Assembly: GCA_026393795.1 (NCBI GenBank)
Contig: JAPKZL010000206.1
Location: forward strand, 1 to 32,484
Reading direction: 5' to 3'
Length of the DNA stretch: 32,484 bases
Origin: Candidatus Aminicenantes bacterium
Lineage (GTDB): Bacteria; Acidobacteriota; Aminicenantia; UBA2199
Shown: positions 1 through 6,648 of the stretch, in pieces
Position numbering within the stretch: position 1 is the first letter of the stretch
Layout: each line of letters begins with the position of its first letter
The notes under the pieces: generated by a model
Seen by the model: only the letters and a program-made list of their open reading frames with translations
What the model was told of the DNA's origin: nothing
The model's database searches: none
Position numbers and translations under genes: made by a program

Positions 1-1062
1 GGACGCATCCGCATCCATTGCCTGGAAAATTACTACCCGGCCGGCGACGAATTCCTGACCGTTTTCGATGTCACCGGCAGGGTGGTTCCCGAGGGCGGCC
101 TGCCGCCGGATGTCGGGGTATTGGTCTGCAACGTGCTCACCCTGGCCCAGGTGGCCGCGGCGCTTCACGGAAAAGCGGTGACCGAGCGGCCGGTCACCGT
201 CGCCGGTTCGGTGCGCAAACCCCTCGTGGTCGTGGCTCCGATCGGGACGTCTTATGCCGACCTGCTGGCCAAGGCCGGCGGGGCGCGCCATGCCAACGAC
301 GTACTGATCGACGGCGGCCCGATGATGGGCAACCTGGTCGTTGACCCGCGGCTGGGAATCGCCAGGACCACCTCGGGGGTACTGGCCCTGCCGGCCGACC
401 ACCTCATCGTGCGCCAAAAAAAAACGAGCGTGGCTCAGATGGTGAAAAGGTCGAAAGCCGCATGCTGCCAGTGTTTTCGTTGCACCGATCTATGCCCGCG
501 CCATCTGCTCGGGCACGGCCTGCACCCGCACCTGGCCATGCGTTCGCTTGATTACGGCTTGGCTGAACCCGTCGGGCACGTCACCTCCGCCTTCCTGTGC
601 AGCCAGTGCGGCGTGTGCGAACTCCTGGCCTGCGACGCCATGCTCCTCTCTCCCCGCCTGGTGCTGGCCGAATACAAAAAACAGCTGCTCGCCCGCGGCA
701 TCACGAATCCGCATGTGCGAAAAGGGCTGACGGACACGTCGTCCCCTGGTGGGCTGGCGGCGCTCCCGGAAATCGATTTTCGCCGCATTCCCGTATCGAC
801 CCTTTTGAAAAAAACGGGGATTTCCGAGTACGCCGTGGAAACGCCGTTTGCCGGCCCTCTCGAAGTGGAGCAGGTGCGCGTGCCGCTGCGCCGCCACGCC
901 GGCGCGGCCGCCATCCCCTCAGTGAAGCCGGGTGAAAAAGTCAAAATGGGAGATGCCATCGCCGCCCCGCCCGTGGAAAAGCTCGGCGCGGTCTGCCATG
1001 CTTCCATCGCCGGCACCGTGACCGCCGTGAACGATGAGTGGGTCGAAATCAGCAGCAGATGA
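1..1062 (+). CDS. pduS: PduS-like RnfC-family flavin/Fe-S protein, 5'-truncated by window edge
   Basis: The reading frame is open from base 1, so the true start lies upstream; 353 residues are visible against roughly 450 for PduS. The fragment carries a CxxCxxCxxxCP cluster motif (fragment residues C155, C158, C161, C165) and a second CxxCxxCxxxxC group (about 200-210), the two [4Fe-4S] sites of RnfC/PduS proteins. A C-terminal SLBB/biotinyl-like part follows (about 280-353). In 1,2-propanediol microcompartments PduS is a flavin/Fe-S reductase thought to move electrons for cobalamin or NADH recycling inside the shell. The next gene encodes a PduT-like shell protein, the known PduS partner, which supports a lumen redox role. 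RnfC itself is the main alternative, but no rnf genes are adjacent and the BMC context argues against it. Confidence 0.85.
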   Translation, partial: GRIRIHCLENYYPAGDEFLTVFDVTGRVVPEGGLPPDVGVLVCNVLTLAQVAAALHGKAVTERPVTVAGSVRKPLVVVAPIGTSYADLLAKAGGARHANDVLIDGGPMMGNLVVDPRLGIARTTSGVLALPADHLIVRQKKTSVAQMVKRSKAACCQCFRCTDLCPRHLLGHGLHPHLAMRSLDYGLAEPVGHVTSAFLCSQCGVCELLACDAMLLSPRLVLAEYKKQLLARGITNPHVRKGLTDTSSPGGLAALPEIDFRRIPVSTLLKKTGISEYAVETPFAGPLEVEQVRVPLRRHAGAAAIPSVKPGEKVKMGDAIAAPPVEKLGAVCHASIAGTVTAVNDEWVEISSR

Positions 1063-1074
1063 AAGGAAATGACC

Positions 1075-1632
1075 ATGAATGAACCAAGTCTGGGATTGAT
1101 CGAGTACAAATCGGTGGCCCGGGGCGTCTATTCCTGCGATGCCATGGTGAAGAAAGCCTCGGTGCGGATCCTCGAAACCCATCCGATCTGTCCCGGGAAA
1201 TATCTCACCATCATTTGCGGCGGCGTGGCCGAAGTCGAGGAGGCGATGAAGGTGGGATTGGAGACCGGCGGCGACATGGTGGTGGCCGACCTGTTCCTGC
1301 CCTTCGTCCACCGCGACGTGATCCCGGCCCTGGCCGGGACCGCCCCGATCGAGAATTTCCGCAGCCTGGGCATCATCGAGACCTTCGCCGTCGCCACCTG
1401 CCTGCAGGCCGCCGATATCGCCGTAAAAGCCACCCCGGTGCAGCTGGTTGAAATCAGGCTGGCCAACGGCCTCGGCGGCAAGGGTTATTTCGTCATGACC
1501 GGGGAATTGGCCGACGTGGAAGGGGCGCTGGCCGCAGCCAGGGATTTTGCCGCCCAAGCCGGGATGCTGGCCGCCTGCGAGCTGATTCCCGATCCGCACC
1601 CCGACTTGCTGGCCAAGGGCGTCTATTGGTGA
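1075..1632 (+). CDS. pduT: PduT-like tandem-domain BMC shell trimer with Fe-S pore cysteine
   Basis: Two BMC domains in tandem (about residues 4-88 and 95-180) make this a trimeric BMC-T shell protein of 185 aa, the size of PduT. The motif ICPGKYL contains C39, equivalent to the PduT cysteine that holds a [4Fe-4S] cluster in the trimer pore. The product should let electrons cross the shell and partner with the PduS-like protein encoded just upstream. Two ATGs are in frame at 1069 and 1075; the Shine-Dalgarno AAAGGAA (1062-1068) lies too close to the first and about 7 nt from the second, so 1075 is chosen. It sits 12 nt after the pduS stop and is almost certainly cotranscribed. Confidence 0.9.
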   Translation: MNEPSLGLIEYKSVARGVYSCDAMVKKASVRILETHPICPGKYLTIICGGVAEVEEAMKVGLETGGDMVVADLFLPFVHRDVIPALAGTAPIENFRSLGIIETFAVATCLQAADIAVKATPVQLVEIRLANGLGGKGYFVMTGELADVEGALAAARDFAAQAGMLAACELIPDPHPDLLAKGVYW

Positions 1633-1664
1633 AGGGAGATGAGAATGACTGGCGTCACTTTTCA

Positions 1665-1710
1665 GGAAATGACCATGGATGAAATCGTTCGACCAAGGAG
1701 CATTCAATGA
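1665..1710 (+). other. Duplicated translation-start remnant ahead of the first vertex gene
   Basis: The string GGAAATGACCATG followed by RATGAA occurs at 1065-1083 at the start of the pduT-like gene and again at 1665-1683, with one mismatch over 19 bases. The second copy opens only an 11-codon frame (ATG 1677, MDEIVRPRSIQ), whose TGA overlaps the ATG of the next gene at 1707. A 23-codon version starts at ATG 1639. It may be the scar of a lost shell gene or a short coupling peptide; neither can be decided from sequence. Confidence 0.35.
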
Positions 1711-2018
1711 GGCTGGCCAGAGTGATCGGCACGGTGGTGGCGACAAGAAAAAGCGAAAACTTGCAGAACCTGGCGATCCTGATGATCCAGCCGCTGGATA
1801 AAAAGCTGCAGCCGGTCGGCGAGGCGATCGCCGCCGTGGATGTCGTCCAAGCCGGCCCCGGCGAGATCGTCTATTACACCCTGGCCCGGGAAGCCGCTTT
1901 CGCCCTGCCGGAACCGAACGTTCCCGTCGATGCGGCGGTCACCGGCATCGTCGACCGGGTCCATCTCGAAGACAAGGGGATCATTGACCGCGCGCGGATC
2001 TTCAGCAAGAACGGATGA
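1707..2018 (+). CDS. BMC vertex pentamer (EutN/CcmL family), copy 1
   Basis: This 103-aa protein has the N-terminal MRLARVIGTVVAT signature and the QAGPGEIVYY turn of EutN/CcmL/PduN (BMC-P) proteins. These form pentamers that cap the twelve vertices of microcompartment shells. Its ATG overlaps the stop of a short upstream frame (ATGA). Compared with copy 2 it has a longer C-terminal tail (HLEDKGIIDRARIFSKNG). Two vertex genes in tandem imply a mixed or alternative set of caps. The family assignment is firm; its individual role cannot be read from sequence. Confidence 0.93.
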   Translation: MRLARVIGTVVATRKSENLQNLAILMIQPLDKKLQPVGEAIAAVDVVQAGPGEIVYYTLAREAAFALPEPNVPVDAAVTGIVDRVHLEDKGIIDRARIFSKNG

Positions 2019-2030
2019 GGGAGCGCTAAA

Positions 2031-2318
2031 ATGAAACTGGCGCGGGTGATCGGCAACGTGGTCGCCACCAAGAAGCACGACTGTTTCCGGGGGCACAAAA
2101 TACTGATGGTTCAGCCGGTCGACGAGACTGGCGAAGACAGCGGACCGTCGTTTCTGTCATGCGATACCGTGAACGCCGGTCCCGGTGACCTGGTGTTGGT
2201 GGAGCAGGAAGGCAATACGGCGCGCGAGTTGCTGGGAACGCGCCAGGATCCCTTCCATTCGGTCATTGTCGGCATCGTCGACGCGGTAGCCGTTGACCGG
2301 GATGAGAAAAAGAACTAG
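2031..2318 (+). CDS. BMC vertex pentamer (EutN/CcmL family), copy 2
   Basis: This 95-aa protein begins MKLARVIGNVVATKKH and contains NAGPGDLVLV and SVIVGIVDAV, the standard EutN/CcmL vertex fold. It follows copy 1 after 12 nt, with a GAGGGAGC ribosome site just ahead. It is clearly a paralogue of copy 1 but differs across the central loop and tail, so it may fill another vertex class or bind a different cargo. It is cotranscribed with the other shell and enzyme genes. Confidence 0.93.
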   Translation: MKLARVIGNVVATKKHDCFRGHKILMVQPVDETGEDSGPSFLSCDTVNAGPGDLVLVEQEGNTARELLGTRQDPFHSVIVGIVDAVAVDRDEKKN

Positions 2319-2338
2319 GATGGGTTGAAGAGGAGCAC

Positions 2339-3259
2339 ATGTCCCAAGCAGAAATGGAAAATTTGGATGACATCGTCGACATCATCTGTCGGCGCGTGGC
2401 TGAAAAGCTGACGCAGAAAGGGCTTTTAACCGGTCCCCTTCCAAACCTCCCAGGGGGCGGAAGTGGCGGCTGCGAGGAGTGCATCGGCTGCGGCCACTGC
2501 GCGTCACGCAGGCCCGAAGCGGTAAAGAACCTCGTTGCCAGCGGGGCGGAGCGCATCGGCGCCCAGACCGGGATCAGGGGCGCCGGCATCGATGCCAAGA
2601 TGGCGGCCATGATCGACCACACCCTGTTGAAGCCGGATGCGACCCGCGAACAGCTCATGCAGATCTGCGACGAGGCCAGGCAGTACAGCTTCGCCACCGT
2701 CTGCGTCAACTCGGCCAACATTCCGTTGGTGTCCAGGCAACTGCGCGGGAGCGCGGTCAAGCCTATCGCCGTCGTAGGCTTTCCATTGGGCGCCGCAACC
2801 AGTCAAGCCAAGGCTTTTGAAGCCCGGGAAGCCATCCAGGCCGGAGCCGAAGAGATTGACATGGTCATCAACATCGGGGCGCTGAAATCCAAGGATTACA
2901 AAACCGTTTTTGAAGACATCCGCACCGTCGTCGAGGCCGCCAGGCCCCACAAGCTGAAGGTGATCCTTGAGACTGCGCAGTTGAACCAGGAGGAAAAAGT
3001 GATCGCCTGCTCCTTGGCCAAGACCGCCGGCGCCGCCTTCGTCAAGACATCGACCGGGTTCGGCGGCGGCGGGGCCACGGTGGAGGATATCGCCCTGATG
3101 CGCCGCATTGTCGGCAGCGACATGGAGGTGAAGGCCTCGGGCGGCATCCGCACCCGCGCGGATGCGCAAAAAATGATCCAGGCCGGGGCCGACCGCATCG
3201 GCGCCTCGGCCAGCGTGGCCATCGTCACCGGCCGGGATGAAAAAAAAGGAACGTATTGA
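2339..3259 (+). CDS. deoC: Microcompartment deoxyribose-phosphate aldolase with N-terminal targeting/CxxCxxCxxC extension
   Basis: The C-terminal ~220 residues are a class I DERA, which cleaves 2-deoxyribose-5-phosphate to glyceraldehyde-3-phosphate and acetaldehyde. The Schiff-base lysine is K236 in VKTSTGFG, the second active-site lysine is K265 in VKASGG, and the aspartate is D174 in EIDMVIN. About 84 extra residues precede the catalytic core. Residues 5-28 look like an amphipathic encapsulation helix, followed by a Gly/Pro linker and then CEECIGCGHC (C45, C48, C51, C54), a possible Fe-S or zinc site. The start is set by AGAGGAG 5 nt upstream. Lying between shell genes, it should be lumen cargo producing acetaldehyde. 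Sugar-phosphate-utilising (SPU) BMC loci are described as DERA-containing. Confidence 0.93.
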   Translation: MSQAEMENLDDIVDIICRRVAEKLTQKGLLTGPLPNLPGGGSGGCEECIGCGHCASRRPEAVKNLVASGAERIGAQTGIRGAGIDAKMAAMIDHTLLKPDATREQLMQICDEARQYSFATVCVNSANIPLVSRQLRGSAVKPIAVVGFPLGAATSQAKAFEAREAIQAGAEEIDMVINIGALKSKDYKTVFEDIRTVVEAARPHKLKVILETAQLNQEEKVIACSLAKTAGAAFVKTSTGFGGGGATVEDIALMRRIVGSDMEVKASGGIRTRADAQKMIQAGADRIGASASVAIVTGRDEKKGTY

Positions 3260-3271
3260 AGGAGGAAGGGA

Positions 3272-3925
3272 ATGGCTAAAACGGGCTTTGAATTGCGAAC
3301 CCTGACGTTCATCGATAGTTTGCAGCCGCAATTGGCGCAGTACATCGCCAAGGACAACCGGGTGTACGACCCCAAGGAATACGACGCGGCCCTGATGATC
3401 GAGATCGCGCCGGCCATGGAAATCCACACCATGATCGACATCGCCCTGAAGGCGACGGCCGTACGGTTGACCTCGGTGGTCACCGAACGCCAGTTCGGGT
3501 TGATGCTGGCGCATCATGGCGACCAGGGCGAGGTCAAGGAAGCCGGCCGGGCCATCCTGCGCGAAACCGGCCTGGACGAGAACGACAGGGCGGCCGTGGA
3601 AATACTGACCCAGAAAATCATCCGCGGCGTGGAACAGGATCATGCCATCATGTTCACCGGCCTGGCCAAAGGCAACATGGTCATCGCCGGCGAATCGGTG
3701 TTCATCATGGAGGTCACCCCGGCCGCCTATCTGATGGTCGCCGGCAACGAAGCATTGAAGGCCGCCCGGGTCAAGCTGATCGACATCAAACCCTTCGGCG
3801 CCAGCGGCCGCCTGATCCTCAGCGGCAGCGAGTCGGAGATCGATTCGGCGGCGCAGGCGGCGTCGGCGATCCTCAAGCAGCTGAACGAGATGAAGGCTTC
3901 CCGTTCGGGGAAGCAGCTGGGCTGA
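3272..3925 (+). CDS. Permuted tandem-BMC shell protein (BMC-T double-stacking type)
   Basis: This 217-aa protein has two related halves. The features ELRTLTFIDSLQPQL, MLAHHGDQGEVKEAG and the repeated DIALKAT/NEALKAA helices match circularly permuted tandem BMC proteins such as the Haliangium ochraceum shell trimer HO_5812 and EutL/CsoS1D relatives. Such trimers can stack face to face and have a wide gated pore, suited to larger metabolites such as sugar phosphates or cofactors. A strong ribosome site (AAGGAGGAAGGG) precedes ATG 3272, 12 nt after deoC. Together with the PduT-like protein it gives the visible operon two trimer types; no single-domain hexamer gene is in view and presumably lies upstream. 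Confidence 0.87.
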   Translation: MAKTGFELRTLTFIDSLQPQLAQYIAKDNRVYDPKEYDAALMIEIAPAMEIHTMIDIALKATAVRLTSVVTERQFGLMLAHHGDQGEVKEAGRAILRETGLDENDRAAVEILTQKIIRGVEQDHAIMFTGLAKGNMVIAGESVFIMEVTPAAYLMVAGNEALKAARVKLIDIKPFGASGRLILSGSESEIDSAAQAASAILKQLNEMKASRSGKQLG

Positions 3926-3939
3926 CGATCTTCCCGGCC

Positions 3940-4707
3940 ATGGGCAATTCGCGTGAATCGCTGATCGACGCCATCGTCGAGGTCTGCCGCCAGGTGGCCG
4001 CCAAGGGCTGGGTGGCCAACCACGACGGCAATGCCAGCGTGCGCCTGGATGACACGCTGCTGGCCACGCCCACCGCGGTCAGCAAGGCCGACGTGAGCGC
4101 GGACATGATTATCACTCTGGACCAAGAAGGAAAAAAACTGCAGGGCAGCGGCAATCCCTTCTCGGAGATCAAGCTGCATTTGGCCGCCTACCGGGCGCGC
4201 CCCGAAATCCAGGCCGTGCTGCACGCCCATCCGCCCCTGGCCACGGCCAGGGGGCTGGCCGGCGGCGATTTCGCGGTGCCGCTGCCCGAGGCGGTGGTCT
4301 CCATCGGCGATTCCATACCGGTCATGCCCTACGCCTTTCCCGGCGCCGCTGAAAACGATTCATTGGTCGCCGCCGCCCTGGAGCGGAGCGATGTTTTCAT
4401 GATGGCCGGAAACGGAGTACTGGCCTGCGGGAGCAACATCAAAGAGGCTTTCCTGCGCATGGAGCTGCTCGAGCACCTGCTGAGAATCGATCACTACGGC
4501 AGGAACATGAAACCCTTCCGCACCTTGTCGGCAGCCGACAAGGCCAAATTGCTGGAAAAGCGCGCCCAGCTGGGCCTCGGCCCGCTGAAAGCCCAGACGG
4601 CATCCGCCCAGACCGCCGACGCTTCCCAGGCTCCGTCCCTGTCCAGCGAGTGGATTCGCGACCTGATCGTCGAGGAACTGAAGAAGATCCTGAGCGAAAA
4701 AAAGTAA
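3940..4707 (+). CDS. Class II sugar-phosphate aldolase (FucA/araD family) with C-terminal encapsulation helix
   Basis: The 255-aa protein carries the class II aldolase/adducin fold. E76 and the pair H95/H97 (LHAHPPLAT) match the E. coli FucA residues E73, H92 and H94 at a constant offset of three. The third zinc ligand (His155 in FucA) is replaced by N158 in AGNGVLACG. After about residue 205 come an Ala/Gln-rich linker and the amphipathic helix SEWIRDLIVEELKKILSEKK, a typical C-terminal BMC targeting peptide. The family cleaves fuculose- or rhamnulose-1-phosphate to DHAP and lactaldehyde; the substrate here is unknown. No good Shine-Dalgarno is seen before ATG 3940, so translation may be coupled to the preceding gene. 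This is the last gene of the BMC operon. Confidence 0.85.
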   Translation: MGNSRESLIDAIVEVCRQVAAKGWVANHDGNASVRLDDTLLATPTAVSKADVSADMIITLDQEGKKLQGSGNPFSEIKLHLAAYRARPEIQAVLHAHPPLATARGLAGGDFAVPLPEAVVSIGDSIPVMPYAFPGAAENDSLVAAALERSDVFMMAGNGVLACGSNIKEAFLRMELLEHLLRIDHYGRNMKPFRTLSAADKAKLLEKRAQLGLGPLKAQTASAQTADASQAPSLSSEWIRDLIVEELKKILSEKK

Positions 4708-4719
4708 TTCCCGACCGAG

Positions 4720-5367
4720 TTATTGCAGCTCCGCTGAAGGACATGTTTTCTTAAGGACACACTCGGCGCACTTCGGGTTTCTGGGCCGGCAGACTGTCTG
4801 GCCGAATCCCACCAGCACCTGGTTGACATTCAGCCATTGCCGGCGCGGAAAGATCTTCTGCAGCTCCAGTTCGACCGTCGCCGGAGTCTTGCCCTTGGCC
4901 CAGCCCAGGCGCCGGGCGATGCGGAATACATGGGTATCGACGGCGATCGCCGGTTGCGCTAAGGCCAGGGCCAGGACGAGGTTGGCCGACTTGCGACCGA
5001 TCCCGGGAAGTTCCAGCAGCTCGTCGAGGGTGGAGGGGAACCGCCCGTCTCGTTCAAGGGCCTGGCATATCCCCAGGATATGCTTGGCCTTGGTGCGGTA
5101 GAATCCGACCGGGTAGATCAGACGGCCAATGCGTGCCTCGGACAGCCGGGCCATTTTATCAGGCGTATCGGCTGCAGCGAACAACCGGGCGGCGGCCTTC
5201 TCGGTCACCGGATCTTTCGTGCGTGCGCTCAGCAGAACCGAGATCAGGATGCGGAACGGCGTGGAGCGGATGCTGGCTTCGAAAGAATCCACGGGCGGCG
5301 ATAGGGGAGTGATGAATTTTTTTATGGCCAGGAGTACTTGCGGCGGCTTTTTCGGAATTGAAGCCAT
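4720..5367 (-). CDS. nth: Endonuclease III (DNA glycosylase/AP lyase)
   Basis: This 215-aa protein has the full endonuclease III layout. The helix-hairpin-helix LPGIGRKSANLVL carries the catalytic lysine, VDTHV supplies the catalytic aspartate, and the C-terminal C-x6-C-x2-C-x5-C loop (CRPRNPKCAECVLKKTC) binds a [4Fe-4S] cluster. It removes oxidised pyrimidines in base-excision repair. Its start overlaps the stop of the upstream OsmC-family gene by one base (TGATG), so the two are translationally coupled. It converges on the BMC operon with only 12 nt between stops and no obvious terminator hairpin. Confidence 0.95.
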   Translation of the reverse strand: MASIPKKPPQVLLAIKKFITPLSPPVDSFEASIRSTPFRILISVLLSARTKDPVTEKAAARLFAAADTPDKMARLSEARIGRLIYPVGFYRTKAKHILGICQALERDGRFPSTLDELLELPGIGRKSANLVLALALAQPAIAVDTHVFRIARRLGWAKGKTPATVELELQKIFPRRQWLNVNQVLVGFGQTVCRPRNPKCAECVLKKTCPSAELQ

Positions 5368-5795
5368 CAGGAGAGACTTTCCCCATTCATAATGATTTCA
5401 TGGCTGATGGCGACGGCAGGGACCAGGGTGGCCCTGACGCCGCAGTATTTCTCCTCCGAAAGGGCGATGGCCTTGCGCAGCGGCTCGGGGGTCAGCCCCG
5501 GGCCGATGAAGGCGTAGATCACCTTGATGGCCACGATCTTCTTGGGGTGCTCGTCGGCCAGGATGGCTTCGGCCGCTACTTCGAACTTTTCGACCTTGAC
5601 CTTCATTTTACCCAGGATGGATATGACGTCCATGCCGGTGCAGCCCAGCAGCGAAACCAGGGTCAGCCCCTTGGGGCGCGGCCCCAGGTTATTACCCCCG
5701 GCTTCGGGGTTTCCGTCGATGACGAAGTCAAAGCCGTCCAGGTGAGCGCGGAAAGCGAGTCCCTGTTCCCAGTCGATCTTGGCTTCCAGTTTCAT
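5367..5795 (-). CDS. OsmC/YhfA-family protein
   Basis: The 142-aa product has the OsmC fold signatures: a GGNNLGPRPKGLTLVSLLGCTGMDV segment and a C-terminal EEKYCGV cysteine. The two cysteines correspond to the peroxidatic/resolving pair of organic hydroperoxide reductases, although the YhfA-like subgroup has no settled function. It would act in the cytosol in thiol-based peroxide defence, which fits pairing with a DNA repair gene in an anaerobe. GGAG lies about 7 nt ahead of the ATG. A heptad repeat element begins 16 nt upstream of the start. Confidence 0.85.
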   Translation of the reverse strand: MKLEAKIDWEQGLAFRAHLDGFDFVIDGNPEAGGNNLGPRPKGLTLVSLLGCTGMDVISILGKMKVKVEKFEVAAEAILADEHPKKIVAIKVIYAFIGPGLTPEPLRKAIALSEEKYCGVRATLVPAVAISHEIIMNGESLS

Positions 5796-5810
5796 ATTGC
5801 TCTCCGGTTC

Positions 5811-5912
5811 CTTGGTTGACGGTATACGGTGGACGGTAGACGGTAAGAATAATATTCATGACAGTATTTTCTTTTTCTTCCGTATGCCGTATACCGTAAA
5901 CCGTACACCAAG
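5811..5912. repeat. Heptad inverted-arm element 1
   Basis: The left arm (5811-5849) reads CTTGG then KACGGYN heptads ending GGTAAGAA. The right arm (5875-5912) is its inverted counterpart ending CACCAAG. With the right arm reverse-complemented, the fixed ACGG positions align in register and only the variable dinucleotides differ. The spacer is about 25 bp and AT-rich. It is the simplest copy of the family. Confidence 0.85.
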
Positions 5913-5926
5913 TTCTTCCTTTTACT

Positions 5927-6217
5927 TTAATCCCAGAGCTTGCCGAGCTTGTCCAGCTGCTCGCCGGTATATTTTCGGAACAGGATCTCCCAGTCGCGCG
6001 AGCCCTCGGGGATATTTTTTTTCTGGGAGATGATCTTGTCGTGGGCCCGGAGTTCGATGTCCTCGAACATTTTTAGCTCATCCATGATGAACTGGTAGAT
6101 CTTGAAGCGGATGTTGCCGATATCCTCGCTGTAGTCGATCTCGTCGCTTTTTTCGATGTGGTCGACAATCAGCTTGGTCAGGAAATTGACCCGGTTCTTC
6201 GACAGCTTCAGGCTCAT
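5927..6217 (-). CDS. DUF507 family protein, copy A
   Basis: This 96-aa protein resembles the DUF507 family: an N-terminal MSLKLSKNRVNFLTKLIVDHI helix, a charged middle, and the conserved IPEGSRDWEILFRKY segment near the C terminus. Function is unknown. A GAGGT ribosome site lies about 8 nt before the ATG. A second DUF507 gene (7606-7884) is on the same strand upstream, and a transposase element lies in the spacer between them. Confidence 0.8.
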   Translation of the reverse strand: MSLKLSKNRVNFLTKLIVDHIEKSDEIDYSEDIGNIRFKIYQFIMDELKMFEDIELRAHDKIISQKKNIPEGSRDWEILFRKYTGEQLDKLGKLWD

Positions 6218-6604
6218 AATACGACCTCAAAGAGGCCCATAAATAAAGGAGTCTCGGGGTTATTTGTATACGTTAAAGAGACGCAGGCTTGGCACGTCTT
6301 TTGCTTCGATGTGTCTAAATTGTAGCGCAAGAAAATTTTGCCTGTTCTCATGATTTGTATCTTAGCATTTTTTTACAGATTTTTCAATTCTAGCTAAACG
6401 AATCTATTTTTATAGTAAATTTAACAATAAGTATATTCTATACATTTTCATACCGTTTTTCATTTCGCTGTTGAAGGACCCCCGTCACCCAGAGCAAATA
6501 GGACAAACTCAAGGACAGCGGCTCCCCTTGCTTGTGTCAGGCTGTCAGTACCAGTTCCCGCGAACTGCCGCAACTGATATAGACTCGGACATGCCCAGGC
6601 ATCA
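6218..6604. other. AT-rich intergenic stretch, no gene seen
   Basis: This 387-bp stretch is markedly more AT-rich than its surroundings and has no convincing open frame on either strand. It contains a near-perfect sigma-54 promoter motif at 6289-6305. From about 6465 to 6604 composition returns to mixed GC up to the left end of the transposase element. Confidence 0.6.
6289..6305 (+). promoter_or_regulatory. Sigma-54 (-24/-12) promoter motif
   Basis: TTGGCACG, four bases, then TTGCT matches the sigma-54 consensus TTGGCACR-N4-TTGCW at every specified position. Transcription would start near 6315 and read rightward into AT-rich DNA without a gene until the transposase at 6649. No RpoN or enhancer-binding protein gene is in the window. 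Confidence 0.5.
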
Positions 6605-6627
6605 GGGACGGACTATGAAAAAGTGAA
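6605..6627 (+). repeat. Left terminal inverted repeat of the RAYT element
   Basis: Perfect reverse complement of 7559-7581. It overlaps the region where a -35 box for the transposase promoter would lie. Confidence 0.85.
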
Positions 6628-6648
6628 TTTGTTTGCTATTATGGAGAA

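Noticed and set aside
2504-3643. 379-codon open frame on the - strand across deoC and the shell gene
   Set aside because: It covers two genes with clear catalytic and fold motifs in the other strand and has no recognisable protein signature.
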